DNA of 64,000 nucleotides from Amphibalanus amphitrite (GCF_019059575.1 NW_024883118.1:1-64000); one strand, 5' to 3'; shown: positions 36,083 through 47,148, counted from the first letter of the stretch. Numbers and translations: made by a program. Notes: generated by a model from the letters alone, not told the origin.

Positions 36083-36761
36083 GGAGCACGTGTCATCTCT
36101 CTCGTCCACTGTATGGCGTAACGTACCCACTCCGCTGCCACACGGGTGAGGCGGCCTGCCAGCAGTTCCCCACGGGTGTTACACCACCGTACGCGCGCGT
36201 GTGCGTGTGCGTGTGCGTGGTCTCCACGCACCGCCTGGCAGTGACCGACGAGGGAGGCGCCACGTGCAGAGGGTGGGGGGAGGGGTGGGGGGTCTCTGAG
36301 CAGCTGCACGCGCCGTCTGCGGCCGCCCTCCGCACCCTGTCGTCCTCAAATAGACCGGCGCGCGCTCAAATAGCGTCAGTCAGAGGGGAACGGCGAGAGA
36401 AGCAGCAGCGGGAGGCGAGAGAGGAACCGGGAGCACTCAGACACACATACCCTCAGAAGGACAGACTAGCAGGTAAGGCGGGAGAAGTTCAGGGTCTGGT
36501 GGATTGGGCTTGCCCAATGTGATTGTGCTTTCCATAAATCAATTTCTAACGTGTGATTAATTCATGGCAAATTTCACATTAAAATCTGAAGCAGCTTGCC
36601 GATAATTATCCCATCTACCCCTTTCGTCAACAGAATCAGTTTAGACGCATCTATCTTTCGAAGTTCAGGACATTATCAGAAGGCACCGTCGCGCCGCTAT
36701 TGAAAAATAACGCCAATCTTGTCTTTCAGCGCACCTTCTGAACTCTCCCTCGTAGCACACC
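36083..36761 (+). promoter_or_regulatory. Likely promoter and 5' non-coding exon of the EGF-domain gene
   Basis: GC-rich sequence with a gtgtgc repeat (36,190-36,220) precedes the coding exon. A good donor (agcag|gtaaggcg, exon end 36,472) and a good acceptor (cttgtctttcag, exon start 36,730) fit a non-coding first exon spliced to the exon that holds the ATG. The exact start of transcription cannot be placed; no TATA box is clear. Confidence 0.45.
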
Positions 36762-38117
36762 ATGAATCTGTTCTTCACTGCCGCCGCGCTGTGCCTCCTC
36801 TACACAGCAGGTAAGAGCACCGCTACCTGATGCACATGCATAACGTAATATTTTGATCTTTGCATTCCTCGACATAAGAATTGAAGACATAAATTCCTTA
36901 CTGAATACTGTAGCTCTTATTCGTCGTGGTTTCCAATAAACTGAAATGGAATACATTTCCGAAAATAGCAACAAGCTCCTCGACAAAACTGAGTTTAGCT
37001 TCTATTCGTTAAAAGTATATAAGCATGACCTTTCCTCGACCTTTAAATCTATTCGTTGAATTAAATGTGTTACAAAGAAGGTGATAGCTCCCCGCGGCCC
37101 ATTTGCCGTGACCAGGGCCGTGACCTGACCGTTGGCGGGCCCAGTTTCAGGCTCCGTGTACGGTCGCAGCAACGACTGTCCATCTGAGGAGGTGGTCACG
37201 GGCTGCTTCATCCGCGACGGAGAGTGCGTCTGCGACTCGGGCTGCCCGCCGACCATTTTCCCCTACAGGGATGAGGACGCGTGTCGACGAGCCGTCGAAG
37301 GTAAGCAGGAAGGGAACCGTCGACGACGCGTTTGATACCCGGCGTTGCTTAGAATTTATGTCATCAGCTTCATAGGGGGCTATTTCTTTGTATCGCATGC
37401 TATGTATTGGTATCTTCAGTTGTCTAAAAAAAGCTGGCCCAACTTCCAACCAAAACCCAAGCGTTTCTTCTAGGAGAATAACGGAAATATTCGGGACGCT
37501 TTAACATGTTTCTTCAAATGGCTTGACAACTTCAGGATCATTCGACAAGCAGCTTTTATTATCCCGAGTTTTGATCCGATTCTGACGAACGGTGTTTTAC
37601 GCCACAGTTCGCAGCGCCGACATGTGTCGGGCGAGGCCGTGCAAGAACAACGGCTACTGCACGCAGAAGCGGGACGGCTACAAGTGCTTCTGTCACGGCA
37701 CAGGACACTACGGCGAGCATTGCGAACTCCGTGAGTAACACACGGTGCAAACTCGCCAGCACCTCCGCGCGCGCGAGCGATGATCTTATGTTGTTGGAAA
37801 GGCTCTCGAATGCGATTTCCTGGCTACCGAAAGGTCTGTTTTATCAGTAGCTCCCCGACAGATTGACAGCCTTCAGACGACTGTAATTTTGCTTTAAATT
37901 ACCATTTTGAACGCAATTATGAATGCGACGTATCACGATTTGAGTCCAATGTGAATAATCTTCTCGCAATGTCAGACAGTTCGCGTCAAGACGATTTAAA
38001 TTTCCTTGACTGCGGCCTAACCCTTGATGTGTCCGTTTTGCAGCGTGCCTGCGGCCGGCGCGGCAGCGTCTGGTGCGCGACCCTGACTTCCCGTCCGAGT
38101 GCATCCTGATGGGTTGA
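36762..38117 (+). CDS. Small secreted protein with one EGF-like domain (four exons)
   Basis: Exons 36,762-36,810, 37,151-37,300, 37,608-37,730 and 38,044-38,117 join in frame (all introns phase 1, GT-AG), giving 131 residues. Residues 1-16 are a signal peptide (MNLFFTAAALCLLYTA). Exon 2 encodes a separate cysteine-rich module (about 17-66) with CFIRDGECVCDSGC near its middle. Exon 3 encodes a textbook EGF domain (about 67-107) with six cysteines spaced C-x4-C-x5-C-x8-C-x-C-x8-C and the usual GxxG...GEHC end. The last exon adds 24 residues with two more cysteines. Phase-1 exon borders around the EGF domain are the usual shuffling phase. No transmembrane segment. It is probably a secreted ligand, inhibitor or matrix peptide; I cannot name the family of the exon-2 module. 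Confidence 0.85.
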
Positions 38118-39693
38118 GGAGAGTCCCCAACACAGAACAATCGACGTGTGTCGTCGGAGAGCGGCTCGCTAAACTGCCCCGAGCGGTGTCAGTGATAAAA
38201 CACTAAGTGTTGAACGGCTCAGAAAGCTGGCGCTATAGAGTGCTATTCGCATCGAGTGCCAAATGCTGAGGCCAGTTACGTGCTCAGGGGTTCGTGTAAA
38301 TACCTTGTCGATCTGTCGGTCTGAGGACGGTATTAGTGTCAAACAGACAGCAGTCCTCGCGCTCACGCCAGCGTCATAATGAAGGACTTTGGGACCACTG
38401 TGTAGGAGCTAAGTGACAAGTTTCTGAGTCGATGGTGTGCGCACAAAGAAGCAATAGCAAACCAGTGAAAAGAAACAACCAGCAAATAAGCAGCAGACTC
38501 AGAGAAGTGATAACCATCCAGTCATGCTCTAAGTCAACATTACGTCAGTCTTTTTCTTAGGATAGTGTGTACAACAGGAATCCGCCGCGGTATAGTGCTC
38601 TTGTTCCTATAAACAACGTGCTTTTTGTTACAATTCGAGAATTAATGCCTATCTGAGTCGGAGTACCGTACAAAAACCTGTATGACTGATTACTGGTTTG
38701 TGTGTGTCCTTCAGTGTTTGGGTTTATTTAAATATATGACTTACGTGAACGAAGTTGATCTCTTTGCACGGTAACACAATGATAGTGATATTTTGAAAGA
38801 TATCACTAATGACATAGGTGCGAAGGCAATATACCACACCGTCGCCACGAATTGCACCAATCAACGGTGAAAACGTAGCTGGGCACTGCACGGTCCATCG
38901 AGGCCAACATCACTAGAGAAAGCATCTCCCGCAGCAAAGGCGAGGAAATTGACATACAAGGCCAAAAAGAGAGCAGATAGCCTTCTCATCACATGCTAGT
39001 CAAAGCCGCTGTCGACTCGGTCTCGTCCCACGCTCTCCACTACGCCACGGGCCCGTCAGGCACTGCTGCAGTGTCGTACTGAGCACGACCGTACGGCCAC
39101 GGGCTGGTAGATGCGAAATTCCCATGCATCTCACCGACAGAGGTACATGTGGAACACACCGAGAAGTGAATGTGGAAGTCTCTCTAGTCTCTGCACCACA
39201 CACCAGAACAGAGCCCAGCGTTTTTACGCCCATATTCGTTTATCTGAACAACGGACATACAGCAGATGGGCGAATGCGACGCAAAAACAGCCTCCAAACT
39301 GGGTCGCAGCTGGCGGTGCGAGATTGGAGCGAGACTCTGCGCCAATGTGCAAAAACGGTCACACTGGAAATGTTGGTAACACACAAGGCCGGGCAAACTC
39401 GCGTGTTGATAAACATCCGGGTTTAATCAACAAGCGGCGAGACAGGATGTGATCGGAGCGCACTTCCCAGCTTTCTGCAATACTGCCGCCTGGTTTCAGA
39501 CGCTGATCATGATAATTTGTTTTTAAGGGCGCCCAGATGGCACCGGCTATCGGCGCGCAAACATCGTTTTGTCTGAAGTCCGGCCGGTCTCAAATCGGGT
39601 GGTCGGGACCACTGCGCCTGGTTAGTGATGGGGCATCCAAAGAGGACGCGTCATCGATCACTGCTCATTGTAAACTAGCAATGATCGCTGTTG
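38118..39693. other. 3' flank of the EGF gene and non-coding DNA
   Basis: No second gene is supported. Frames on both strands at 39,000-39,450 overlap one another and have no domain. Confidence 0.35.
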
Positions 39694-40177
39694 CTTTCCC
39701 ATACCTGCTACATTGCATGATTAAATCGAGACGTCCAGGCATTTTAATGGCACGTGCACTGTACCACACTTTTCAAAGTTTAATGCAGTACTTTAATATT
39801 GCCAGCCGTGTGGTTCAAGGGGTGTGGTTAAACGCGTTGAACCCACTGAACTCTAATATATACTGGAAGGAGCATTGGTGACTTGTTTTTGTCTATCGAT
39901 TTCCGCCATGTTGTGTATACCAGAAATATAAATTGCATGTACGGTAGCAGAGGTGCAGTTTAGTGAGAGGTACACTACTCAAAAGTGCTGCTGCTTCATG
40001 CTTGCAGTTTGATTGCAGTGATCAACTTTTCAAGACTTTGGTATACACAACATGGCGGAAATCGTTAGACATTCTGGCCCATATACGGCCAAGGCGAGTG
40101 CCTCCCCCTGGTTGAACCACACGGCTGCTGACGTCACTATCAATTATAGTTGTGAGCTTTTTGACAGGTATGGGAAA
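39694..40177. repeat. Nested inverted repeats (MITE-like, ~480 bp)
   Basis: tttcccatacctg (39,694) faces caggtatgggaaa (40,165). cagccgtgtggttcaagg (about 39,803) faces cttgg..ttgaaccacacggctg (about 40,110-40,130). The innermost arms, cgatttccgccatgttgtgt (39,897) and its complement ending 40,064, match over 26 bp. The arms appear in mirror order, so the whole is one imperfect palindrome with loops. Confidence 0.65.
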
Positions 40178-40196
40178 CACCTTCCAGCCCTAAGGC

Positions 40197-40306
40197 CGGG
40201 AATTCAATAAATGTCACCTCGCTTTTTTAGCGAAAAGCACTTCGGGCCTAACGGCCCTCGGAGTTTTCGCTAAAAAACCTCGGTGACATTTATTGAATCA
40301 TCCCGG
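40197..40306. repeat. 110-bp hairpin
   Basis: ccgggaattcaataaatgtc pairs with gacatttattgaatcatcccgg across the unit. Further in, ttttttagcgaaaa faces ttttcgctaaaaaa, and cgggcc-taac-ggcccg-like sequence forms the turn near 40,250. It is almost fully self-complementary with a few mismatches. It lies directly beside the previous inverted repeat. Confidence 0.8.
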
Positions 40307-41650
40307 CCCCGGGCAGGAATATATAATCCATTGTGATAATAAGTGGCTGTTCACAGTGTCACTCGTCTAGCTGCAAGCAGTGACGAGGCCAGGCCAGAGC
40401 GTGTTCAAGCCTGACAATACAACCATCAGCGCCCGTATACCAATATCAAAAGGACGACGGTCTACGTAAGGAGGAGCGGTTGAAGTTTTGGTAATCTGAG
40501 CCTGACTTTTAATACCACAGGTGACACCACTCACTGCTCCCGGGCGGCGGTGATGACGCTGCTGTCAAAGACGCCCGCAGCGAACTCGTGTGAAGCTCGG
40601 GGCAAGTGATACTGACGGCATGTAATATATGTAGTAGAGCCGTATTACGAGCAGAAGACGAACACAGGACGTACCTTGGCTTAGTCTAAGTTTTGGATCA
40701 GTAACAAAGACACCATAAAATATGTGTAGCGTTTTAATGTATTCATAAATTCAAGAATTGCTGCCACAAAACGGACCAAGGAGCTTGCGGTATTTAGTCG
40801 TTTGAACATATATCTTGCTCATGCACACATCGCAACATATTCATAATGCAGTTCAGATTCGCTATACTAAACTCTTAGTAATAAGCATCTGTTTACACAT
40901 GGATGAAAATGCGTGAAGATGAGATATGATGATTAATGAACAACATTCCACAAATATGAAGGCAACTGCTTATCTCTGCACAGTGCACATCGCTACCATT
41001 ATTAATTATTATCAATTATGATGATGCTATGTTTTTACAACTACATAGTAAGGTGAAGCGTAGCGATGCAGAACGATCGTTTCATTTTAGCATGGGCTGA
41101 ACGAAAATGGTAGTGCTTTCTCGGTGTGCCGCGAAAGATGTTGAAATACATATGATTTCTCAACCCACAAGCATATTAAGGAAACGAAAGAAAGAAGAAA
41201 AACTAGCAGAGGTGCCCAAATACTGTCTATGACTGTGCAATTTTAGCAGGGCATGCGATAAAAGCTGCTGAATCGGGGAATGCTTATATAACAACACAGC
41301 TTAGCAGCATCAATATGAGAAAAAAATAAAGCTAGCCTCACTCGAAACTTGTCAGTTGCCAGTGTACTGTGCCAGTACGAAACAAGTGAAGGGTCCGATC
41401 CTTGCCAAATAACAAGCTTCTCTGGCCCACATCTAAACTCAGTAATCAGCAGAGTTACCTGGGCCTTATCATATTCTATACTACGGTCATTTCCGGCAAA
41501 ATGTCCATACAAGCTGTTGGTTAGGTCTGCTCCCCAGAATGCCCTCCGCCTGCCCACCACGTCGGTAAACCCACCCACAACGGACCCCACCCCTCTTTGT
41601 GCTACATCAGGCAGTACACTTCATCTCTTGAGACTGCGAGCCTCAACGCT
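40307..41650. other. Non-coding stretch downstream of the coiled-coil gene
   Basis: AT-rich. This would hold the 3' UTR of the minus-strand gene ending at 41,651, but I found no clear poly(A) signal on that strand. Confidence 0.35.
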
Positions 41651-42182
41651 CTACGCCACACTACGCCTCTCGTTATCAGTGTGTTCCTCGCCGTCCCCAG
41701 CCGCCTCGCCCTCACCATTCACCTCCCTGTCTGGTGCTCTGGGCTGTTTCTCAGCGGGCTTACCGCCTGAGTCGGCCGCTCCCCCTGCGGGCTTGGAGTC
41801 GGTGCTGGCCGCTCCCTCTGCGGGCTTGAAGCCTGGATCGGCGGCTCCATCTGCGGACTTTTCACCTCCGTCGGCGACTCTCTCTGGCATTCCGTCGGCG
41901 GCTCCCTCTGGTGTTCCGTCGGCGACTCCCTCGGCGGCCAGCGTCCACAGCCGGTTGGTCAGCCGGACGGCCGGCAGAGCGGCCGTGTCCAGACTGAACG
42001 TCACCTGGTCGCTGGGCTGCACCGAGACGCAGCCGCGCAGCTCGTCGTCCGACTCCAGAGCGGTGCCTAGACGCACGTGGCCGCAGAGCAGCAGGTACGC
42101 AGAGAACGCCGCCCTGCCGCAGCGGTACGTGACGCCGTTAGAAGTCAGGGGACAAGGAGAAACGATCCGCAACATGTGCAAA
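41651..42182 (-). CDS. Probable last exon of the coiled-coil gene
   Basis: A minus-strand frame ends at a TAG at 41,651. Just upstream of its coding part is an acceptor (ctgtatccgcag, exon start 42,182). The exon would begin with one base that completes the two-base remainder of the exon at 49,873-50,000, so the phases agree. It encodes 176 residues. First is a hydrophobic, Cys-containing part (YRCGRAAFSAYLLLCGHVRLG, about residues 17-37), then a short ordered-looking stretch. A long Gly/Ala/Asp/Glu/Lys-rich repeat tail (EGAADG, KPAEGAA) ends in ERRSVA. I do not recognise the domain. If the junction is wrong, this is the end of a different minus-strand gene. The complete Gypsy element lies between this exon and the previous one. 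Confidence 0.45.
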
Positions 42183-42235
42183 CTGCGGATACAGATCGTA
42201 GAGTGATTGAACATTGTTGGATGACGAATGGGATA

Positions 42236-42457
42236 TGTTATGGGGGCAGACCCGTACCTGTTAGGCCCGCATACTGGCCACTCTGTGACGTCACCGCCTG
42301 GGGCGACCGACCGGCCGCTGACCGGCGGTCGGGTCGCGGCGCCGGGCGGGCGTCAGTCTGCGGCGGGGCGCCGAGCGAGGAACAATACAGACTGGAGTGC
42401 ACCACGACTGTGTAGTGCACGGAGGACGAGGAGGAACGGGTGCGTGTGGCCGTAACA
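42236..42457 (+). repeat. 5' LTR of the Gypsy element
   Basis: 222 bp, TG...CA ends with the 5-bp inverted tip TGTTA/TAACA. It contains a CRE-like TGACGTCA near 42,287 that could act in the promoter. No AATAAA is evident. Confidence 0.95.
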
Positions 42458-42460
42458 TTT

Positions 42461-42478
42461 TGGCGCGGTCGGTAGGAC
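42461..42478 (+). other. Putative primer-binding site
   Basis: tggcgcggtcggtaggac begins 3 bp after the 5' LTR with the TGG expected opposite the CCA end of a tRNA. The primer tRNA is not identified. Confidence 0.6.
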
Positions 42479-42748
42479 ACGAACCTACGCTCCCATTGTA
42501 TGATATTTGATATGTTGAAATGCATATGAGCGGCATGCTCCAGGAACGTGACTGAATATTTCATATTTTTCTGGATATTTTACCGAGCATAATTTTCTGG
42601 ATATAAAACAACTATACCATTTACAGTTGAGTATTTATTTATTTGAGTATTTAGAGAGCATTCATATTTATTTAGATCAATTGAAATATTCAAAAATACT
42701 TACGATACATTTTTTGTTTATTGAGCGGAGAGCTCACCGTCCTCAAGT

Positions 42749-43747
42749 ATGGATCCCAAGCTGCTATTCCTCACCCGGGCAAGGAAATTCTCTGGCAAAG
42801 GTGGGGAAAACTGGGACACTTGGATATCCCATTTTGAGGCTCAAACTCCCACCTTTGATGATGAGGGTCGCCTTCAGTGTCTTTTGAGTCTACTTGAGGA
42901 TGATGCCTTGGATGCCATGCTAGCCCTGCCCGTGGGGGTCAAGGTCAAATATGCTACTGTGAAAGCGGCACTTGACGGTAGGTTCGGCAGGAAGGTCGAT
43001 CGGCTCCAGGCGCATGCTGAACTCAGTCGCGCAGTACAGGAGCCCGGTGAGTCGGTGGAAACATTTGGTGACCGGATTAGGAAGCTAGGAAGGCTAGCCT
43101 ATCCAGATGCCAGCGACGGCGACAGAGCGGTGGAAAGCTCTCTCACCAGCCGTTTCATATGTGGGCTGCAGGACGAATGGACCCAGAGCAAAGTTTGCAG
43201 TCGTAACCCTGAGACACTAATGGAGGCAATCCAATTAGTGCAGACCCTACGCAGCCGCCAGGAGGCATTCCAGGCGGTGCGCGCGACAACAGCAGCTGCT
43301 CTGTCTGCCACATCGGGAACCAGCCGTGGTCCCGGGGGAGGTGACATGGGCAGCAACGATCGTGTTCGCGCTCTGGAGCATCAAATCGACGAAATTGGTC
43401 GCACTCTGCGAGCACTCACAGCAACGGATCGCCAGGCGGGGTCACGGCAACCAGCCAACGAGGGAAGCAGGTGCTACAACTGCGGCATGCCCGGCCACTT
43501 CCGAAGGAGATGTCCCGCCCTGAGGCAACACACACCGGACGACAACAACCAGCGAAGACAACCAGCGGGGGTCCCCCAGGGTAACGTGCAGGGCGCTGAA
43601 CCTCCCGTGCCGCCGTTCTGCATGTGCTGTGGACGTCAGGGACACTGGATGGCGGAATGCCAGCATCTGCCACATGGTAATGCAGGAAGGCAGCACGGCG
43701 GCAACGGCCTCCGGAATGGACCTCGTGGTCCGCAGGCGGAAAACTAA
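42749..43747 (+). CDS. gag: Gypsy Gag polyprotein
   Basis: 332 residues. The capsid-like part (about 20-180) has the helical retrotransposon-Gag pattern (WDTWISHFE near 22; ETFGDRIRKLGRLAYP near 104). A linker of about 60 residues follows. Two CX2CX4HX4C zinc knuckles are at 242-255 (CYNCGMPGHFRRRC) and 291-304 (CMCCGRQGHWMAEC), expected to bind element RNA. The tail is Gly/Asn-rich. Start chosen at the first ATG of the frame, 291 bp after the LTR. The TAA stop at 43,745 overlaps the pol ATG by one base (TAATG), so Pol is probably made by reinitiation and not by frameshifting. Confidence 0.93.
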   Translation: MDPKLLFLTRARKFSGKGGENWDTWISHFEAQTPTFDDEGRLQCLLSLLEDDALDAMLALPVGVKVKYATVKAALDGRFGRKVDRLQAHAELSRAVQEPGESVETFGDRIRKLGRLAYPDASDGDRAVESSLTSRFICGLQDEWTQSKVCSRNPETLMEAIQLVQTLRSRQEAFQAVRATTAAALSATSGTSRGPGGGDMGSNDRVRALEHQIDEIGRTLRALTATDRQAGSRQPANEGSRCYNCGMPGHFRRRCPALRQHTPDDNNQRRQPAGVPQGNVQGAEPPVPPFCMCCGRQGHWMAECQHLPHGNAGRQHGGNGLRNGPRGPQAEN

Positions 43748-46700
43748 TGGTAGCTGGGACCGAGGGACAGGTGCCAGCTGCAAGAGACAACAAGTCCCAA
43801 ATAACAGCTGCGGCAGTAGAAGTCACTCTGGGAACCAGGCGCGTGTGGGCACTCGTCGACACCGGCGCAGACTTCTCGATGGTCCGCGACGGGCTGCAGG
43901 GAGAAATTCAGAGGGATCTGAAGTGTGAGATGTTCCCACCTGCTCGGAGCGCACGCGGGGCCGGTGGGGAGCCGCTCCGTATCGCTGGCGTTCTGAGGGA
44001 GGTACCTTTAAAGGTAAAAGGGGCACTACTCACCTGCCCCAGCCTGGCCGTCGTCGGTGGGCTGGTCTATGACCTGGTCCTGGGGAGAGATTTCTGCTGC
44101 CGGTACGGCACCGTGATCGATGACCAGAGCGGCTCGCTCAAGTTGGCGGGGATGACCATTCCGTTGCCCACATATAACGACATTCGCCCAAGTCGAGCCC
44201 GAGTCCTGCTATGTGCAACGGCGGTAGTCCCCCCGCGGTCGGCGTGCGTCGTGACAGCCAAGATAGTGCCGGTTGATGGAGCCATCGCGGAACATCATTT
44301 GGCTCCGTTTCAGGGAATCATCGAGCCGAGCGGCAGCTCTGAACGGGAGGAAGTCCTGATCCCGAGAGAGCTGGTGGAGGTCAACGCGGGCGACTTGGTA
44401 CCAGTCACGCTGACGAACACCGGATCGCTTGAGGCTCGGCTCCTGGAAGGAACAGATGTTGGGACGTTTTTCGCACTAAACGAAGGACGAGAAGACAACA
44501 TGTACGAGCTGTGTCCCACTGGTGAAGGCCAGTGCGACACAAATGTTGCTGTGGTGCGAGGTGAGGGTGCAACAGTAGCAAGCGGTGGCGCACTGGACGT
44601 CCCCGGACTCGATGTGGATGCCTCAGATCTCAACCCAGCGGGAAAAGAGAAACTTCGCTCACTCATCTCTGAATACCGGGACATCTTCAGTCGTCACTCA
44701 GGTGACATTGGGAGGACGCATCTGGTGGAGCACCGGATCGACACGGGCGACTCGGCTCCGATTCGACAGCGTCCTCGTCGTGTTCCTGTCAAGCTAAGGA
44801 GTGTCGTTGAAGAGCAGAAGCAACAAATGCTGAAGGACGGGATAATCGAGGAGAGCGACAGCCCCTGGTGCTCGCCGGTCGTGTTGGCTCGCAAGAAGGA
44901 CGGCAGTTTTCGGTTTTGCGTGGACATGAGGGCGGTGAATGGAGCAACGCGAGGCCTGGCTCATCCTCTGCCTCGTGTCGATGATGCGCTCGATTCCCTG
45001 TCCGGTGCTCGGTGGTATACCACGCTGGACATGGCGACAGGGTACTGGCAAGTGGGTCTGGCCGAGGAAGATCGTGAGAAGACTGCATTCACGACCGGGA
45101 AAGGTCTCCACCAGTTCAGAGTCATGGCGATGGGCCTGAAAAACGCGAGCGGGACGTTCCAGAGGCTCATGGAATTGGTCTTGGCTGGACTAGACACTAA
45201 AAACTGCCTAGTATACCTGGACGATATCATTCTGTTCAACAGGACCGAGGACGAGCACATCGCGACGCTGAGGGAGGTCTTCCAAAGGATCAGAGCCGCC
45301 GGCTTAAAACTCAAGCCACAAAAATGCCGACTCGCGAAACGGGAGGTGTCGTTCCTCGGGCACATGGTATCGGAACAAGGCATCCGACCAGACACTCGTA
45401 ACGTCGAGAAAGTCTCCGGCTGGCCCGAACCGTCGACGGAAGATGAGATGAGGAGCTTCCTCGGGCTGACTGGATACTACTCACGCTTCATTCAGGACTA
45501 TGCAGAGATCAGCAGTCCGCTGCGGAATGCCCAGGCAGAAAACGCAGATGGGAAGCTGAAGTGGACCGATGAAATGCGGGACGCTTTCCGTCGGCTGAAG
45601 AGCATCCTGGCGTCGCCACCCATCTTGTGCCTGCCCACCTTCAAGGGCTTCTTCATACTCTACACGGATGCATGCAATACCTCCGTAGGGGCAGTCCTCG
45701 CAGAACGCATCGGCGAAGAGGAACGAGTGATTGCCTACGAGAGCAAGGTCCTGTCCAAACAACAGAAGCGATGGCCCACGTATGACAAGGAGCTTTGGGC
45801 TATTGTTCACGCGATCCGGCGGTTCAGGCAGTACACAATGGGGTCCAAGTTCGAGGTGGTCACGGACCATAAGCCGCTGGCAAACATACCCCAGTCGATC
45901 GCAGTCGAAAGAGACGGAACTGGTCGACGTGGGCGGTGGGCCATCGAGCTGAGTTCGTTTGAGTTCAATGTTATCATACGTAAGGGCTCAGATCACTCCA
46001 ACGCCGATGCACTGTCCAGGCGGCCTGAGCTCGTGAACCCTGTAACCGCATCGGGAAAAGGGGTAACCGAGACGAGCTCTGGGCACCAAGCACAGGGGAC
46101 GCGCGGAGTGGAAGGCCAGCCGGGCGGGACGCCCGATAGCCGACCGGGGAAGCAAGATGCGAGCGGTACGCTCGACTCAACTCTGACGGTCCACTCTGGC
46201 GGCGAGAACCCGAAGCTGCGCGAGGCACAAGATCGTGATGCTGTACTGAAGGACGTTCGAAGATGGTGTGAAGATCGGGCACTCCCAGAGTCGGCTGAAC
46301 TCGGGGAGTGGAAGATGGTTAGAAGCCTTTGGGACAACGTCGAGGTGCGACAGGGAATAGTAGGCATCTGTGACAACAAGCAGTTCCGGGCATTGGTCCC
46401 ATCCGAGGCAAGAGGCGAAGTCATGGCGTTCGCTCACGGACACTACACAAGCGGGCACATGGGACGGACGCGCACCTCGCTACGACTGAAATCTCACTTC
46501 ATCTGGCCAGGGATGTACAGGGATGTGAAGAATTACTGCGAGGAATGCATCCTCTGCCAGCGGAGGCGCCGCCCGAACCCAAAGAAACGAGCACCGATGG
46601 TCACGGAAGTCATGTCCAGGCCATTTGAGAGGATCGCCATCGACATCACGGAGATGCCGCACTCATTGAAGGGCAACAAGTGCGCACTCGTCATCATGGA

Positions 46701-47148
46701 CTACTTCACCAAGTTTGTCCGTATCTATCCCATGCCTGATCAAAAAACCGAGACAGTCCTGGAGGCACTCCTAGATTGGGTGTATGATCTGGGGGTACCC
46801 GAGCGTCTCCACTCCGATCAAGGGAGACAATTTGAATCGGACCTATTTCAGATGATGTGTAGGAAACTTGGGATACACAAGACGCGAACCACGCCCTACC
46901 ACCCCGAGAGTGATGGCATGGTCGAGAGGTTTAATCGGACGTTGAAGGATATGGTGGCCAAGTATGTCAGCGGGGGAGGCCCGCAGTGGGATGTGAATGT
47001 GAAGGCCTATTCTATGGCATATAACTCCTCCGTCCACAGCGCAACGGGCTTCTCCCCGTTCTTCCTGGTGCCGGTTTTGAGCCGCGCATGCCGCTGGAAG
47101 CTACATATGTTCCCCCAAGGGAGCTGGTGCCTGCAGAGACGTTCGTAA
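43747..47148 (+). CDS. pol: Gypsy Pol polyprotein (protease-RT-RNase H-integrase), broken near its end
   Basis: 1133 residues as read. Aspartic protease with VDTGA at 37-41. Reverse transcriptase about 330-540, with FCVDMR near 390-395 and the catalytic YLDD at 490-493. RNase H has Asp641, Glu682, Asp707 and Asp754. Integrase has an H899-x4-H904 ... C934-x2-C937 zinc site, then Asp966, Asp1024 and Glu1060 (spacing D-35-E, as in active enzymes). All these catalytic residues are present. From about residue 1108 the frame is wrong: the expected integrase C-terminal sequence continues in another frame at about 47,075 and this frame soon meets a TAA at 47,146. No -1 slippery heptamer is evident there. 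It is either a small deletion or a sequence error. RT-RNase H-IN order marks Ty3/Gypsy. Confidence 0.93.
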   Translation: MVAGTEGQVPAARDNKSQITAAAVEVTLGTRRVWALVDTGADFSMVRDGLQGEIQRDLKCEMFPPARSARGAGGEPLRIAGVLREVPLKVKGALLTCPSLAVVGGLVYDLVLGRDFCCRYGTVIDDQSGSLKLAGMTIPLPTYNDIRPSRARVLLCATAVVPPRSACVVTAKIVPVDGAIAEHHLAPFQGIIEPSGSSEREEVLIPRELVEVNAGDLVPVTLTNTGSLEARLLEGTDVGTFFALNEGREDNMYELCPTGEGQCDTNVAVVRGEGATVASGGALDVPGLDVDASDLNPAGKEKLRSLISEYRDIFSRHSGDIGRTHLVEHRIDTGDSAPIRQRPRRVPVKLRSVVEEQKQQMLKDGIIEESDSPWCSPVVLARKKDGSFRFCVDMRAVNGATRGLAHPLPRVDDALDSLSGARWYTTLDMATGYWQVGLAEEDREKTAFTTGKGLHQFRVMAMGLKNASGTFQRLMELVLAGLDTKNCLVYLDDIILFNRTEDEHIATLREVFQRIRAAGLKLKPQKCRLAKREVSFLGHMVSEQGIRPDTRNVEKVSGWPEPSTEDEMRSFLGLTGYYSRFIQDYAEISSPLRNAQAENADGKLKWTDEMRDAFRRLKSILASPPILCLPTFKGFFILYTDACNTSVGAVLAERIGEEERVIAYESKVLSKQQKRWPTYDKELWAIVHAIRRFRQYTMGSKFEVVTDHKPLANIPQSIAVERDGTGRRGRWAIELSSFEFNVIIRKGSDHSNADALSRRPELVNPVTASGKGVTETSSGHQAQGTRGVEGQPGGTPDSRPGKQDASGTLDSTLTVHSGGENPKLREAQDRDAVLKDVRRWCEDRALPESAELGEWKMVRSLWDNVEVRQGIVGICDNKQFRALVPSEARGEVMAFAHGHYTSGHMGRTRTSLRLKSHFIWPGMYRDVKNYCEECILCQRRRRPNPKKRAPMVTEVMSRPFERIAIDITEMPHSLKGNKCALVIMDYFTKFVRIYPMPDQKTETVLEALLDWVYDLGVPERLHSDQGRQFESDLFQMMCRKLGIHKTRTTPYHPESDGMVERFNRTLKDMVAKYVSGGGPQWDVNVKAYSMAYNSSVHSATGFSPFFLVPVLSRACRWKLHMFPQGSWCLQRRS

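Noticed and set aside
41349..42206. 285-codon plus-strand frame
   Set aside because: Antisense shadow of the GC-rich last exon of the minus-strand gene; no domain or splice evidence.
47065..47100. Programmed -1 frameshift in pol
   Set aside because: No slippery heptamer in the right phase was seen and the shift is inside a conserved integrase region, which is unusual for recoding.
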